64,000 nucleotides of DNA from positions 186,001 to 250,000 of the forward strand of contig NZ_WJQT01000002.1 in assembly GCF_009659375.1 (NCBI RefSeq). The letters are read 5' to 3'. The notes beneath the pieces are model-generated. The model was given only the letters and a program-made list of their open reading frames with translations. It did no database searches and was not told where the DNA came from. Of the stretch, positions 9,476 to 19,072 are shown piece after piece (within the stretch, counting starts at the first letter, position 1; the number at the start of each line of letters is the position of its first letter). The stretch is from Fundicoccus ignavus (GTDB lineage Bacteria; Bacillota; Bacilli; Lactobacillales; Aerococcaceae). The translations under genes and the position numbers were made by a program.

Positions 9476-10753
9476 TTGAGAGAAATAAAAAATGGCGTTT
9501 ATTATACGTATACACCTTCCACTAAATATAAATCGAATCTGTTAGTTATTAAACTAATTGCACCCTATAATATAAAAAGAGCGTCGATTAGAGCGCTATT
9601 AAGTCGATTGTTTGAAGATGGTTCAGAGGCAATTAAAAATAAAAGTATACTTGAAAAAAAATTAGCTGATTTATATGGAGCGACACTAAGTGTTTCCGTT
9701 CAAAGAAAAGGAAACTTTCATGAATTTTCGTTAACTTCTTCAATCGCGAGACCCAAACTATTGAACGATAATATTGATAAATTAGTAGAAGATTGGTTTA
9801 AATTAATCTATTCAATCCTTTTTGAGCAAAATTTTGATCAAAATAATTCTGAATTAGTAGCGAGTTTTCAAAGAGAAAAACAGATGCTTTTATCACTCTT
9901 AGAAAGAGACAAAGATGATAAGGCTAGCTTGGTAATTGAAAAATTAATGGAGCGTTTATACGAAAATGCTGAAGTTTATTATGCTGAAGGTTTAGGAAAT
10001 GAAGCGGCAATAAATTCGGCTACGTTAGGTGATTTAAAAAGAGAATATGAAACGATGATTAATGATTCGCTCATCTTAATAGGAGTCCATGGAGAATTTA
10101 TAAACGATCCTTTAGAACAGGAAATTTCAAATTGGCCGTTACCGCCTCGGAGTTCAAATATTAGTTATTTGGATAATTATATTACGACTAAGCTGATAGA
10201 AGAAGAGATTACGGTTGAGAAGGTTGATGGACAACAAACTTATCTAGCATTGGCCTATTATATCCCGATGGCAATCACGCTTAGACAAAAGATTCTTACG
10301 CAAGTATTAAATGGCATTCTAGGAAGCTTGCCGAATTCCGTGCTTTTCACAGAAGTAAGAGAATCTGAGGGTTTGGCTTATTCAATTTGTTCTTCGGTAG
10401 ATTATTCAAGGCATCTATTAATAATTGAAGCTGGGATTGATGGTGAACAAATCGAGACGGTGTTAAGTGCCATTAAGCAACAATTCAATACAATTAATCA
10501 AAAATTATTAGATTCAAATTTCTTAAACGAAGCCAAATTAACGTTACTAAGCAATAAAATTCAATCACGAGACTCACAAGCTGTCGAGTTGTATTTAGAG
10601 TTTAATCAAATTTTGAAACCAGGAATCGATTTTACTTTTGAAAACTACCATCATATTATTGAAACGCTTCAACCTGATGATATTGCGTCATTATTAGCCA
10701 AAGTAAAACCGACTATCGGAGTTGTATTAAAAGGATGTGAAGCAGATGATTAA
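9476..10753 (+). CDS. M16 family peptidase-like protein lacking the zinc motif (YmfF-like)
   Basis: This 425-aa protein has the fold pattern of the M16B (insulinase-like) peptidases and matches the B. subtilis YmfF position. The start is a TTG 7 bases after AAGGAG (9463-9468). The HxxEH zinc motif is absent from its N-terminal half, but the C-terminal half has the substrate-contact pattern VRESEGLAYSI typical of the non-catalytic partner. It overlaps the next gene, which has the zinc motif. By analogy with other M16B pairs the two should form one heterodimeric peptidase. Physiological substrate is unknown. Confidence 0.85.
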   Translation: MREIKNGVYYTYTPSTKYKSNLLVIKLIAPYNIKRASIRALLSRLFEDGSEAIKNKSILEKKLADLYGATLSVSVQRKGNFHEFSLTSSIARPKLLNDNIDKLVEDWFKLIYSILFEQNFDQNNSELVASFQREKQMLLSLLERDKDDKASLVIEKLMERLYENAEVYYAEGLGNEAAINSATLGDLKREYETMINDSLILIGVHGEFINDPLEQEISNWPLPPRSSNISYLDNYITTKLIEEEITVEKVDGQQTYLALAYYIPMAITLRQKILTQVLNGILGSLPNSVLFTEVRESEGLAYSICSSVDYSRHLLIIEAGIDGEQIETVLSAIKQQFNTINQKLLDSNFLNEAKLTLLSNKIQSRDSQAVELYLEFNQILKPGIDFTFENYHHIIETLQPDDIASLLAKVKPTIGVVLKGCEADD

Positions 10754-12032
10754 AACATATTTTGCCGATGTAGATGAAACGACCATTCAAATTCAACTTG
10801 AAAATGGTTTACAAGTCACATTAATTCCTAAGAATAATTATCATCGCGTTTATGGTATTTTAACGACGAATTTTGGCTCGATTGACACGTCGCTTCGACA
10901 TATAAAAAGCAATGAAATCATCACGTTACCTGCGGGTACTGCGCATTTTCTAGAACATAAAATGTTCGAAGGAATGAATGGGGAAGATGCGTTTGTTAAA
11001 TTTATGCGACAAGGTGCAGAAGCAAATGCTTTTACAACACATTTTCAAACCAGTTTTTTATTCTCAGCATCTTTTGAGATTAATAAAAATATTGAAACTC
11101 TATTAGATTTTGTTCAAGAACCCACATTCTCACCCGAAGGTGTCGAAAAAGAAAAAAAGATAATTGAGCAAGAATTATTAATGTATCTTGACGATCCTTA
11201 TTGGAGGATTCATCAATTAGTACTAGAAGGTTTGTATCCTAATCATCCGGCTGGAGTAGATGTCGGTGGGACCATCGAGACTGTCAATAAAACAAGCTAT
11301 GAAGATTTAAAACTAGCTTACGAAAGTTTTTATCATCCGTCGCAAATGTGTTTAATAGTATTAGGCGACTTTGATATAGAGGCCACTTTAATGGCTATTA
11401 AACAAAATCAGTTAGGAAAAGTTTTCCCGCAACAAATGTATGAAAGATTGTCACTACCTGTAAAAGAAGAGACAATTGCTAAGCAAGCATTGTTTATGGA
11501 TGTAAGTCAGCCAATAGTGGCACTAGGTTTTAGATTTAAAGAGATTGAAGCTGAAGGTGAGGCTTTACTAAAAAAAGTCTTAGAGGGCGAAATTTTAGCT
11601 GATTTAATTTTCGGTCCAACAACGACTCAAAATCAAAATTGGTACGAAAAAGAGTGGATTGATTCTAGTTTTGACTATATGACATCTATTCAAAGGACGA
11701 TGCATTATTTACATTTAAGTGTTAGTAGCCATTATGAAAAAGAAATACTCTCAGAATGGGAATCACTCTTTAACAATTGGCAAAACTCTTATGATTTAAA
11801 TGAGCAACATTTCGAGACGGTCATTAAAGGAAAAATTGGTGATTTACTACAAATGTTGAATTCAATGGAGTATACTGCTTATAGTGTAATCGATAGTGTG
11901 TTTGAAAACTATGATAGTTTTAATGCACTTAAGTATTTAAAAGAAATGACACTAGAAGATGTTATAGAGTATGGTAAAGAATATTGGGGAGTAGCATCCA
12001 CAACTCAAGCGGTTATTTTACCGAATGCTTAA
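10746..12032 (+). CDS. M16 family zinc peptidase (YmfH-like)
   Basis: This is the catalytic partner of the preceding gene. It carries the inverted zinc motif HFLEH (in GTAHFLEHKMFEG) and a downstream Glu in the KKIIEQELLMY stretch expected to be the third ligand. I place the start at ATG 10746, 10 bases after AAAGGA and overlapping the upstream stop by 8 bases. A GTG at 10737 is also in frame but is only one base from that ribosome binding site. The protein has 428 aa and no signal peptide, so a cytoplasmic peptidase is expected. The ymfF-ymfH-rodZ-pgsA-cinA-recA order matches many Firmicutes. Confidence 0.88.
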   Translation: MIKTYFADVDETTIQIQLENGLQVTLIPKNNYHRVYGILTTNFGSIDTSLRHIKSNEIITLPAGTAHFLEHKMFEGMNGEDAFVKFMRQGAEANAFTTHFQTSFLFSASFEINKNIETLLDFVQEPTFSPEGVEKEKKIIEQELLMYLDDPYWRIHQLVLEGLYPNHPAGVDVGGTIETVNKTSYEDLKLAYESFYHPSQMCLIVLGDFDIEATLMAIKQNQLGKVFPQQMYERLSLPVKEETIAKQALFMDVSQPIVALGFRFKEIEAEGEALLKKVLEGEILADLIFGPTTTQNQNWYEKEWIDSSFDYMTSIQRTMHYLHLSVSSHYEKEILSEWESLFNNWQNSYDLNEQHFETVIKGKIGDLLQMLNSMEYTAYSVIDSVFENYDSFNALKYLKEMTLEDVIEYGKEYWGVASTTQAVILPNA

Positions 12033-12061
12033 AAAGAATTAATCATTCGGACATTAATCTG

Positions 12062-12070
12062 TGCTATAAT
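12062..12070 (+). promoter_or_regulatory. extended -10 promoter of rodZ-like gene
   Basis: TGCTATAAT (12062-12070) lies in the 75-bp gap after the M16 pair. No convincing -35 is visible. Confidence 0.55.
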
Positions 12071-12107
12071 ATCTTTGTGTTTAGAAAGATGTAAGGGAGC
12101 AACCTGA

Positions 12108-13130
12108 ATGAGTGAATTAGGTACACGTTTAAGAGAAGCCCGTGTTGAAAAAGGCTATACATTAAATACATTGCAACAAATGACTAAGATTCAAAAAAAA
12201 TATTTACAGGCAATTGAAGATGGACAATATGAAGAGGTGCCTGGTAATTTTTATGTGAGAGCATTTGTTAAACAATATGCAGATATGGTTGGATTAAACG
12301 GCGAAGACTTGTTAGAAGAGTTCCAAGAGGAACTTGAATCTCAAGCTGAAGAAACTGATGAAACATTAGTTGAAACTGAGACAACCTTACCTAGTCGATT
12401 ATCTCAAAGACAAGGTAGTAATGAGAAGAATGCATGGGAAGCAGTTTTTTCTTACTTGCCAGTAATTTTCTTAGTTGCGATTATCGTCTTAATTATGCTG
12501 ACTTTGGTCGTTGCGATTAACCGCATTGGAAACGTGGAACAGAATACAACAGTAAATGAACCAAATTCAAGTAGTGTTGTAAGTTCAGTTGAGCCAGATT
12601 CGGTATCGCTGGAGCCAGAAGATGAGTCTTCTGAAGAAAGTATAGAAACTGAAGCTGAATTAGCAGCAAACCAAATTTTAGTGGGAGACCAAGTCTTAAC
12701 ATTAATTTCTTCAGAAGGTGAAGAAACAACGTATGAAATTAGTGGTTCTTTCTCTGACTTCACGTTTGAAGTTGAAGGCTTAGGTTATGTCTGGTTAGGA
12801 GTTTACGAAGATGAGATGATGATTGTTGACGATACAATCGCAGAAGGAGATACATACGAAATAGCTGAAGTATCGGAAGGAACAACGAGCTTTAGAATTC
12901 GTTTCGGTTATCCAGAAGGTGGACTCTTAATTGTAAACGGAACGGAATTGCCAATCGATAATGCTTACTTTAGTGACACGATTGTCTTTGTGTTAAATGA
13001 GGACACTGAAGAAATCGATGGTACAATACAGGAAGAAACAGTGGTATCAGATGAGATTTCTGAAGAAGCAACAAATGAGTTTCAAGGTCCTGCTGTTTTA
13101 GATCCAAGTAATAATACTGGAAATGAGTAG
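12108..13130 (+). CDS. rodZ: RodZ-like helix-turn-helix membrane protein (YmfM family)
   Basis: This 340-aa bitopic membrane protein has a cytoplasmic HTH_25 domain (about 4-65), an acidic linker, one membrane segment (about 116-137), a Ser/Glu-rich outer linker and a C-terminal DUF4115-like beta domain (about 190-290). That order is the RodZ arrangement, linking MreB-type cytoskeleton to cell-wall synthesis. It sits just before pgsA, as in other Firmicutes. No mreB is in the window, so the cell-shape role is inferred from family only. The tail beyond residue 300 is low complexity. Confidence 0.88.
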   Translation: MSELGTRLREARVEKGYTLNTLQQMTKIQKKYLQAIEDGQYEEVPGNFYVRAFVKQYADMVGLNGEDLLEEFQEELESQAEETDETLVETETTLPSRLSQRQGSNEKNAWEAVFSYLPVIFLVAIIVLIMLTLVVAINRIGNVEQNTTVNEPNSSSVVSSVEPDSVSLEPEDESSEESIETEAELAANQILVGDQVLTLISSEGEETTYEISGSFSDFTFEVEGLGYVWLGVYEDEMMIVDDTIAEGDTYEIAEVSEGTTSFRIRFGYPEGGLLIVNGTELPIDNAYFSDTIVFVLNEDTEEIDGTIQEETVVSDEISEEATNEFQGPAVLDPSNNTGNE

Positions 13131-13133
13131 TGA

Positions 13134-13724
13134 GTGTTTATGAATATTGCGAATAAATTGACCTTAGGTAGAATTTTCATGATTCCAATTTTTATTATAC
13201 TGTTAACAGTACCGTTGGATTGGGGGCAAGTAACTTGGTTAGGCGCTGTGATTCCAATTCACCAGTTAATAGCAGGAATTATCTTTGCGGTGGCCAGCTT
13301 TACGGATTATCTAGATGGCTATTTAGCTAGAAAATATAATTTAGTCACATCCTTTGGTGCTTTTGCTGACCCAATGGCAGATAAACTTTTGGTCTTAGCG
13401 GCTTTAATTATGTTAGTCGAATATCAAATGGTGCCAGCTTGGGTCACAATTATCATAATAAGTCGAGAGTTATTAGTAACAGGACTTAGAGTATTGTTGG
13501 CTCAGCATGACGGGAAAGTAATGTCTGCAGCTATGCCAGGAAAAATAAAAACATTTTCACAAATGTTTGCGATTGTGTTCTATCTGTTTAATGATGCAGG
13601 GTTTGTTCTATTAAACATTCCGATGGCTGATATTTTATTATATGTATGTTTATTCTTCACCATTTATTCTGGCGTAGATTATTTCTATAATGCACGATTC
13701 GTCTTTATTGACGAAGTGAATTAA
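13134..13724 (+). CDS. pgsA: CDP-diacylglycerol--glycerol-3-phosphate 3-phosphatidyltransferase
   Basis: PgsA makes phosphatidylglycerophosphate, the committed step to phosphatidylglycerol in the membrane. The 196-aa polytopic protein carries the complete CDP-alcohol phosphotransferase motif, DG-x2-AR-x8-G-x3-D-x3-D, starting at DGYLAR (about residues 61-84). The start is GTG 13134 or ATG 13140; no strong ribosome binding site decides between them and the gene begins 3 bases after rodZ, so translational coupling is likely. A clear terminator follows. Confidence 0.95.
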   Translation: MFMNIANKLTLGRIFMIPIFIILLTVPLDWGQVTWLGAVIPIHQLIAGIIFAVASFTDYLDGYLARKYNLVTSFGAFADPMADKLLVLAALIMLVEYQMVPAWVTIIIISRELLVTGLRVLLAQHDGKVMSAAMPGKIKTFSQMFAIVFYLFNDAGFVLLNIPMADILLYVCLFFTIYSGVDYFYNARFVFIDEVN

Positions 13725-13740
13725 ATTAGATAAGTTTACA

Positions 13741-13773
13741 AGGCGAATGATTTTTCATTCGTCTTTTGTTTTT
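13741..13773 (+). terminator. terminator after pgsA
   Basis: A 10-bp stem with one G-U pair (13741-13750 with 13755-13764) and a 4-nt loop run into TTTTGTTTTT. Confidence 0.85.
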
Positions 13774-13878
13774 AAGAATATAGTGGACAAACTAACTAGT
13801 TTTGTATCTTTTTGAATGAATTTAAGACTAGAAAATATTATTTTGAAAAAAATACGTATTTATATAGAGGAGAGAAAG

Positions 13879-15138
13879 ATGAAGGCAGAAATTATTGCAA
13901 TTGGCACCGAATTACTAATGGGTTATGTAGTTAATACGAATGCAAGTTATATCTCACAAAGTTTATTGGATATTGGAATCGGGACTTATTATCAACAAGT
14001 TGTGGGCGATAATGATGAACGTATACTTGAAGCCCTTGCGTTAGCGGCTTCGCGATCAGATTTAATTATTCTTTCGGGTGGAATCGGACCAACACGAGAT
14101 GATCGAACCAAATTAGTCTTAGCAGAGTTTTTAGAAGAAGAACTAAGTTATGACGCAGATCAACTAAAAAAAGTTGAAATGCATTATAAAGAAAATAACA
14201 GAATCATCACTGAAGGAGATTATCAACAAGCTTTAACGATCTCAGATAGTCAGACGTTTTTTAACGAAGTGGGCTTAGCCTCTGGTTTAGGTTATTCACG
14301 ACTCAGCCAGAATACGTTAAAATCACAGCATTTTATTGTGTTACCTGGACCGCCATTTGAAATGAAGCATATGATGGAAAATTTCGCTAAACCTTTTATA
14401 GAAAACCAACGCGAAGACTATGAACAGATTGAATCTTTGTATATCAATTTTTATGGATTGGGAGAGGCGCGTGTTGCACAAGCTATTGACGATTTAATTG
14501 TATCTCAAACAAATCCAACATTAGCAATTTATGCAAAACCTCGTTTAACGACAGTTCGTATAACAGCTAGTGCTTCGAATAAGTTGCAAGCATCCGAATT
14601 AAATCAGCAAGCGGCTGATAAAATTATCGCTCGCTTATCAGAATTCTATATTGGAGCAGGGGAACATTTGTCATTTGAAGCATCTGTCTTAGGGCTTTTA
14701 AAAGAAAAAAAACAAACATTAAGTGTTGCAGAAAGTTTAACAGGTGGCATGGTTATGGAAGTATTGACAGCTGTTTCGGGAGCATCAGAGGTCTTAAAAG
14801 GAGGCTTTGTTACTTATCAAAATGAGCTTAAAATTAACTTGCTGGGCGTAAATGCTGCTACGATTGATCAATATACGGTCGTTAGTGCTGAAGTTGCGAT
14901 GGAAATGGCAGAACAATGTTTAAGAAAATGTCACACTGATTATGCATTGAGTTTAACAGGCGTTGCGGGTCCAAATCCTTTAGAAGGTCATCCTGCTGGC
15001 AGAGTATTCATAGCTTTAGCTATCAAACAAAAGGCAACTCAAGTAATAAAATTAGAATTAGTGGATAAACCACGCGATATTGTAAGAGAAATCTCTAAGC
15101 ACGAAGCGTTAAATTTATTGAGATTAAACGCATTATAG
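13879..15138 (+). CDS. cinA: CinA, competence/damage-inducible protein with NMN deamidase domain
   Basis: This 419-aa protein has an N-terminal MoCF-type domain (AEIIAIGTELLMGYV, GGIGPTRDD) and a C-terminal CinA domain (SVAESLTGG, SLTGVAGPN) that in characterised members removes the amide from nicotinamide mononucleotide. I choose ATG 13879, just after GAGGAGAG, over an in-frame ATG 63 bases upstream, since AEIIAIGTE is the normal family N-terminus. It stands directly before recA, as in streptococci, where the two are co-induced in competence. I could not identify a competence sigma-factor box upstream. Confidence 0.94.
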   Translation: MKAEIIAIGTELLMGYVVNTNASYISQSLLDIGIGTYYQQVVGDNDERILEALALAASRSDLIILSGGIGPTRDDRTKLVLAEFLEEELSYDADQLKKVEMHYKENNRIITEGDYQQALTISDSQTFFNEVGLASGLGYSRLSQNTLKSQHFIVLPGPPFEMKHMMENFAKPFIENQREDYEQIESLYINFYGLGEARVAQAIDDLIVSQTNPTLAIYAKPRLTTVRITASASNKLQASELNQQAADKIIARLSEFYIGAGEHLSFEASVLGLLKEKKQTLSVAESLTGGMVMEVLTAVSGASEVLKGGFVTYQNELKINLLGVNAATIDQYTVVSAEVAMEMAEQCLRKCHTDYALSLTGVAGPNPLEGHPAGRVFIALAIKQKATQVIKLELVDKPRDIVREISKHEALNLLRLNAL

Positions 15139-15149
15139 AACATTTGTTC
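15138..15149 (+). promoter_or_regulatory. LexA/DinR-type SOS box upstream of recA
   Basis: GAACATTTGTTC matches the Gram-positive SOS operator pattern GAAC-N4-GTTC. It overlaps the last base of the cinA stop codon and ends 9 bp before the recA -35. It implies LexA control of recA. No lexA gene is in the window. Confidence 0.8.
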
Positions 15150-15158
15150 GATTTTAGC

Positions 15159-15187
15159 TTGATTTCTTATTTATTATTCGATAAAAT
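15159..15187 (+). promoter_or_regulatory. recA promoter
   Basis: TTGATT (15159-15164) and TAAAAT (15182-15187) are spaced by 17 bp, immediately downstream of the SOS box. Confidence 0.75.
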
Positions 15188-15218
15188 ATAAAAGAAGTAA
15201 TCGATTGGAGGATTTGAA

Positions 15219-16271
15219 ATGGTAGATAATAAAGAACGTCAAAAAGCCTTAGAAATGGCAATGAAAAGTATTGAAAAAAACTTTGGTAAAGGTGCAATTA
15301 TGAAAATGGGCGAAAAAGGGGACACACAAATTAAAACTGTTCCTACTGGCTCGTTAGCACTTGATGTAGCACTTGGTGTAGGTGGTTATCCACGTGGAAG
15401 AATTATTGAATGTTATGGTCCGGAATCTTCAGGTAAGACGACTGTAGCCTTGCATGCTATTGCGGAAGTGCAGAAACGTGGTGGAATGGCTGCCTTTATT
15501 GATGCAGAACATGCTTTAGATCCGGCTTACGCTGCGAAACTTGGTGTTAATGTTGATGAATTATTATTATCACAACCAGATACGGGAGAGCAAGGGCTCG
15601 AAATCGCTGATGCATTAGTAGCTTCAGGTGCAATCGATATTATTGTAATTGACTCTGTTGCCGCATTAGTACCTAGAGCTGAAATTGAGGGAGACATGGG
15701 AGATTCTCACATGGGATTACAGGCTCGTTTAATGTCACAAGCCTTACGTAAACTATCAGGATCTGTTAATAAAACAAAAACGATTTGTTTCTTCATTAAC
15801 CAAATTCGTGAAAAAATCGGTATAATGTTTGGTAACCCAGAAACCACACCTGGTGGTCGTGCGTTAAAATTCTATTCAACGATTCGTTTAGAAGTTCGGA
15901 GAACTGAAACGATCAAAGAGAGTGGAAACATGATCGGTAACCGTACGCGTATCAAAATTGTTAAAAATAAAGTTGCGCCACCATTTAAGGAAGCAATCGT
16001 AGATATTATGTATGGACAAGGTATTTCTCAGACAGGGGAATTAGTGGACATGGCAGCCGACATTGATGTAATTAATAAAGCAGGTTCTTGGTATTCATAT
16101 GGAGATACACGTATTGGTCAAGGTAGAGAGAATGCTAAACAATATCTTGAAGATAATCCAGAAATTCGCCAAACAGTTGAATTATTAGTACGTAAACACT
16201 ATAATATCGGAACTGCGGAAGAATTAGCAGCTCTTGCTGAAGAAGCAGAAACAGAATTACCATTAGATTAA
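15219..16271 (+). CDS. recA: recombinase RecA
   Basis: RecA forms the filament that drives homologous strand exchange and LexA self-cleavage. The 350-aa protein has Walker [10 protein letters not shown], the VIDSVAAL Walker B region, loop 2 around [10 protein letters not shown], and an acidic C-terminal tail, all as in the family. The start ATG follows TTGGAGG at a good distance. Its own promoter carries an SOS operator, while read-through from cinA is also possible because no terminator separates them. Confidence 0.98.
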   Translation: MVDNKERQKALEMAMKSIEKNFGKGAIMKMGEKGDTQIKTVPTGSLALDVALGVGGYPRGRIIECYGPESSGKTTVALHAIAEVQKRGGMAAFIDAEHALDPAYAAKLGVNVDELLLSQPDTGEQGLEIADALVASGAIDIIVIDSVAALVPRAEIEGDMGDSHMGLQARLMSQALRKLSGSVNKTKTICFFINQIREKIGIMFGNPETTPGGRALKFYSTIRLEVRRTETIKESGNMIGNRTRIKIVKNKVAPPFKEAIVDIMYGQGISQTGELVDMAADIDVINKAGSWYSYGDTRIGQGRENAKQYLEDNPEIRQTVELLVRKHYNIGTAEELAALAEEAETELPLD

Positions 16272-16282
16272 AAATGAATTAT

Positions 16283-16347
16283 AGACTAATTAATAGATAA
16301 CAAAGCTTGTTATATAGGTGTTTGTTTCCTCTGGTTAGTCTTTTTTT
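16283..16347 (+). terminator. probable terminator after recA
   Basis: A 7-bp outer stem (AGACTAA 16283-16289 with TTAGTCT 16335-16341) encloses an inner palindromic hairpin (TAACAAAGCTTGTTA) and ends in TTTTTTT. Confidence 0.65.
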
Positions 16348-16382
16348 GCGTTTATAAGATAGTGAGAAAGCGGTTTACTTCA

Positions 16383-16411
16383 TTGACAGTTTATAAATTA
16401 AAACGTATTAT
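16383..16411 (+). promoter_or_regulatory. rny promoter
   Basis: Perfect -35 TTGACA (16383-16388) and TATTAT (16406-16411) are spaced by 17 bp. An overlapping TATAAT starts 3 bases later but would need a 20-bp spacer. Confidence 0.7.
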
Positions 16412-16494
16412 AATATTATGTGGCAACACATTATTTATTTTATGCAAAAAATTTTTAAAATGAATAAATTATAATAGATTCGGAGGTGACTCAA

Positions 16495-18054
16495 ATGGAC
16501 TTTATGTCATACGCCTTCGCGATCGTTGCTTTAATTATCGGAACAGTAATTGGTTTTTATATTCGAAAAAAATCAGACGAAAAGAATGTTGCTGGTGCCA
16601 AAGCTAACGCTGAAGCTATTGTTGATGATGCGATTAAACAAGCTCAAAACTTGAAACGTGAAGCGCTTTTCGAAGCGAAGGAAGAGAATATTAAGTACCG
16701 TAATGAGGTTGAGCAAGAGTTAAAAGAACGTCGTAATGAAGCTAATCGAACAGAAAATAGGCTCATTCAAAAAGAGGAAAATCTTGAAATCAAGAGCAAT
16801 AATTTAGATAAACGCGAACTGAATTTAGAAGCTAAAGAAGATGATTTCTCAAAACGTCGTGATGGATTAGTGAATGAAGAAGCTAAAATTCAAGCGTTGA
16901 TTGATGCGCAAAAAACAGAACTAGAAAAAATTTCAATGCTTTCACGTGATGAAGCTAGGAAAATAATAATGGATGAGACTGAACAAGAGTTATCGCATGA
17001 AATTGCAATTATGATTCGTGATGCTGATCAAAAAGCAAAAGACGAAGCTGATCGCAATGCGAAGAATATTATTTTACAAGCTATTCAACGCAGTGCTTCT
17101 GACATAGTAACTGAGAATACGGTTACAATTGTACACCTGCCTAATGACGATATGAAAGGTAGAATTATTGGTAGAGAAGGACGTAACATTCGTACTCTTG
17201 AAAGTCTAACGGGTATTGATTTAATTATTGATGATACACCTGAAGCAGTCGTTATAAGTGGATTTGATCCAATTAGACGACAAATTGCTAAGTTAGCTTT
17301 AGAGAAATTAATACAAGATGGTCGTATTCATCCGGCTCGTATTGAAGAGATGGTTGATAGAGCCCGTAAAGAGATTGATGAGAAAATCCGTGAAGTTGGG
17401 GAGGAAGCTACATTTGATGTAGGTGTCCACTCATTACATCCAGATTTAATCAAGATATTGGGTAGATTATCTTATAGAACAAGTTATGGACAAAATGTGT
17501 TGAAGCACAGTATCGAAGTTGCTAAATTAGCTGGTGTCATGGCTGGCGAACTAGGCGAAGACATTGCTTTAGCTAAACGAGCTGGTTTATTACATGATAT
17601 TGGTAAAGCATTAGATCATGAAATTGAAGGGTCTCACGTTGAGATTGGGGCAGAAATTGCGAACAAATACAATGAACCTGAGATTGTTGTTAATTCAATT
17701 GCGTCTCACCACGGTGATACATTACCAACTTCAACAACAGCTGTTTTAGTTGCTGCAGCTGATGCTTTATCTGCTGCTCGACCAGGTGCACGAAGTGAAT
17801 CATTAGAAAATTATATTCGCCGATTGGAAAAGTTAGAAGAAATCTCGAATAGTTTTACCGGAGTTTCACAAAGTTATGCTATTCAAGCAGGACGAGAAAT
17901 ACGCGTAATGGTAAAACCAAATGAAGTTAATGATGCACAATCAGTTCGTATTGCACGAGATATCAAGAAACGTATTGAAGAAGAAATGAATTATCCAGGT
18001 AATATTAAAGTAACAGTTATTCGCGAAACAAGAGCAATTGAGTACGCGAAATAA
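16495..18054 (+). CDS. rny: ribonuclease Y
   Basis: RNase Y is the membrane-anchored endoribonuclease that starts mRNA decay in many Firmicutes. I choose ATG 16495, 5 bases after GGAGGTGA (16482-16489), giving 519 aa; a GTG at 16486 lies inside that ribosome binding site. The protein has an N-terminal membrane helix (about 5-23), a long charged coiled coil (about 30-200), a KH domain with [12 protein letters not shown] (about 222-235) and an HD domain with the [10 protein letters not shown] metal site (about 368). All parts are present. It is followed by ymdB, a frequent neighbour that has been linked to RNase Y function. Confidence 0.97.
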   Translation: MDFMSYAFAIVALIIGTVIGFYIRKKSDEKNVAGAKANAEAIVDDAIKQAQNLKREALFEAKEENIKYRNEVEQELKERRNEANRTENRLIQKEENLEIKSNNLDKRELNLEAKEDDFSKRRDGLVNEEAKIQALIDAQKTELEKISMLSRDEARKIIMDETEQELSHEIAIMIRDADQKAKDEADRNAKNIILQAIQRSASDIVTENTVTIVHLPNDDMKGRIIGREGRNIRTLESLTGIDLIIDDTPEAVVISGFDPIRRQIAKLALEKLIQDGRIHPARIEEMVDRARKEIDEKIREVGEEATFDVGVHSLHPDLIKILGRLSYRTSYGQNVLKHSIEVAKLAGVMAGELGEDIALAKRAGLLHDIGKALDHEIEGSHVEIGAEIANKYNEPEIVVNSIASHHGDTLPTSTTAVLVAAADALSAARPGARSESLENYIRRLEKLEEISNSFTGVSQSYAIQAGREIRVMVKPNEVNDAQSVRIARDIKKRIEEEMNYPGNIKVTVIRETRAIEYAK

Positions 18055-18066
18055 GAATAAATGGAC

Positions 18067-18104
18067 ACAGGTTAGCAACTTTATAGTTGTTAACCTGTTT
18101 TTTA
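18067..18104 (+). terminator. terminator after rny
   Basis: A 13-bp stem with one G-U pair (18067-18079 with 18086-18098), 6-nt loop and T-run. Confidence 0.85.
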
Positions 18105-18224
18105 AACTAAATCTTAATAAGTGACGTTAATTTAATAAGCATCATTACCTCGGATGCTACTACTTTATTTTTATAGTAATGATTGATAAAATAGATAAGA
18201 TGCAAAGATGGAAAGAGGATTTTA

Positions 18225-19043
18225 ATGAAAATATTATTCATAGGCGATGTAGTCGCGAAAAAAGGTCAAGAAGCTTTACAACAATATCTACCAGAATTAA
18301 AGCAGAAATATAAACCACAACTAACGATCGTTAATGGTGAAAACATTGCTGAGAATGGTAAAGGAATTAATGAAAAGTTGTATAAATGGTTGCTAAACTT
18401 GGGGGCTGATGTTGTCACTTTAGGAAATCATGCGTGGGATAATCGTGAAATTTACGAATTTATTGAAAGAGCACATTGTTTAGTGCGACCAATAAATTTA
18501 CCTAAAACAACAGCAGGACAAGGTATTCATTACGTTAAAGTTAATGAAGTAGAAGTTGCCATTATTAATGCCTTAGGTAGTGTGTTTATGGGACCGAATA
18601 TTGATCCTTTTCAATACTTACCCGATGTGATTTCTGAAGTCAGAAAGAGAACCTCACATATCATATTAGACTTTCATGCAGAAACAACCAGCGAGAAACA
18701 GGCTATTTCTTGGTTATTAGATGGACAAGTCACTGCGGTATTTGGAACACATACGCATGTGCAAACGAATGACGCACGTATTTTGCCTAAAGGAACTGCT
18801 TTTATGAGCGATGTCGGCATGACGGGCGCATTAAATAGTATAATTGGCTTTAAGCCAAGTGATGTCTTACAACGTTTTACTACACAATTACCACATCGTT
18901 TGGAACCAGAAACCACAGGTCCGATGATGTTAAGTGGTGTCTTTATTGAAACGGAGAATAGCACAGGTTTAACTAAGAAAATTGAACCTATCACAATAAG
19001 TGAGTTAAGAACTGCGACAACTAACAGAAGAAAATTTGAGTAG
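18225..19043 (+). CDS. ymdB: YmdB family metallophosphoesterase
   Basis: This 272-aa cytoplasmic enzyme belongs to the YmdB calcineurin-like family, which hydrolyses 2',3'-cyclic nucleotides in B. subtilis. Metal-site motifs are complete: MKILFIGDVV at the start, GENIAENGKGI, LGNHAWDN, DFHAETTSEK and FGTHTHVQTND. It heads an apparent operon with mutS only 29 bases downstream. A weak -10 (TAAAAT, 18187-18192) may drive it. The link to biofilm and motility control known in Bacillus cannot be assumed here. Confidence 0.93.
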   Translation: MKILFIGDVVAKKGQEALQQYLPELKQKYKPQLTIVNGENIAENGKGINEKLYKWLLNLGADVVTLGNHAWDNREIYEFIERAHCLVRPINLPKTTAGQGIHYVKVNEVEVAIINALGSVFMGPNIDPFQYLPDVISEVRKRTSHIILDFHAETTSEKQAISWLLDGQVTAVFGTHTHVQTNDARILPKGTAFMSDVGMTGALNSIIGFKPSDVLQRFTTQLPHRLEPETTGPMMLSGVFIETENSTGLTKKIEPITISELRTATTNRRKFE

Positions 19044-19072
19044 AAGTAATAGGTTAAAGGATAGGTGAGAAG

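Noticed and set aside
13816..13878. N-terminal extension of CinA and a possible competence sigma-factor box before it
   Set aside because: The extension lacks a ribosome binding site and similarity to CinA. The ATACGTATTT stretch upstream does not match the TACGAATA box well enough.
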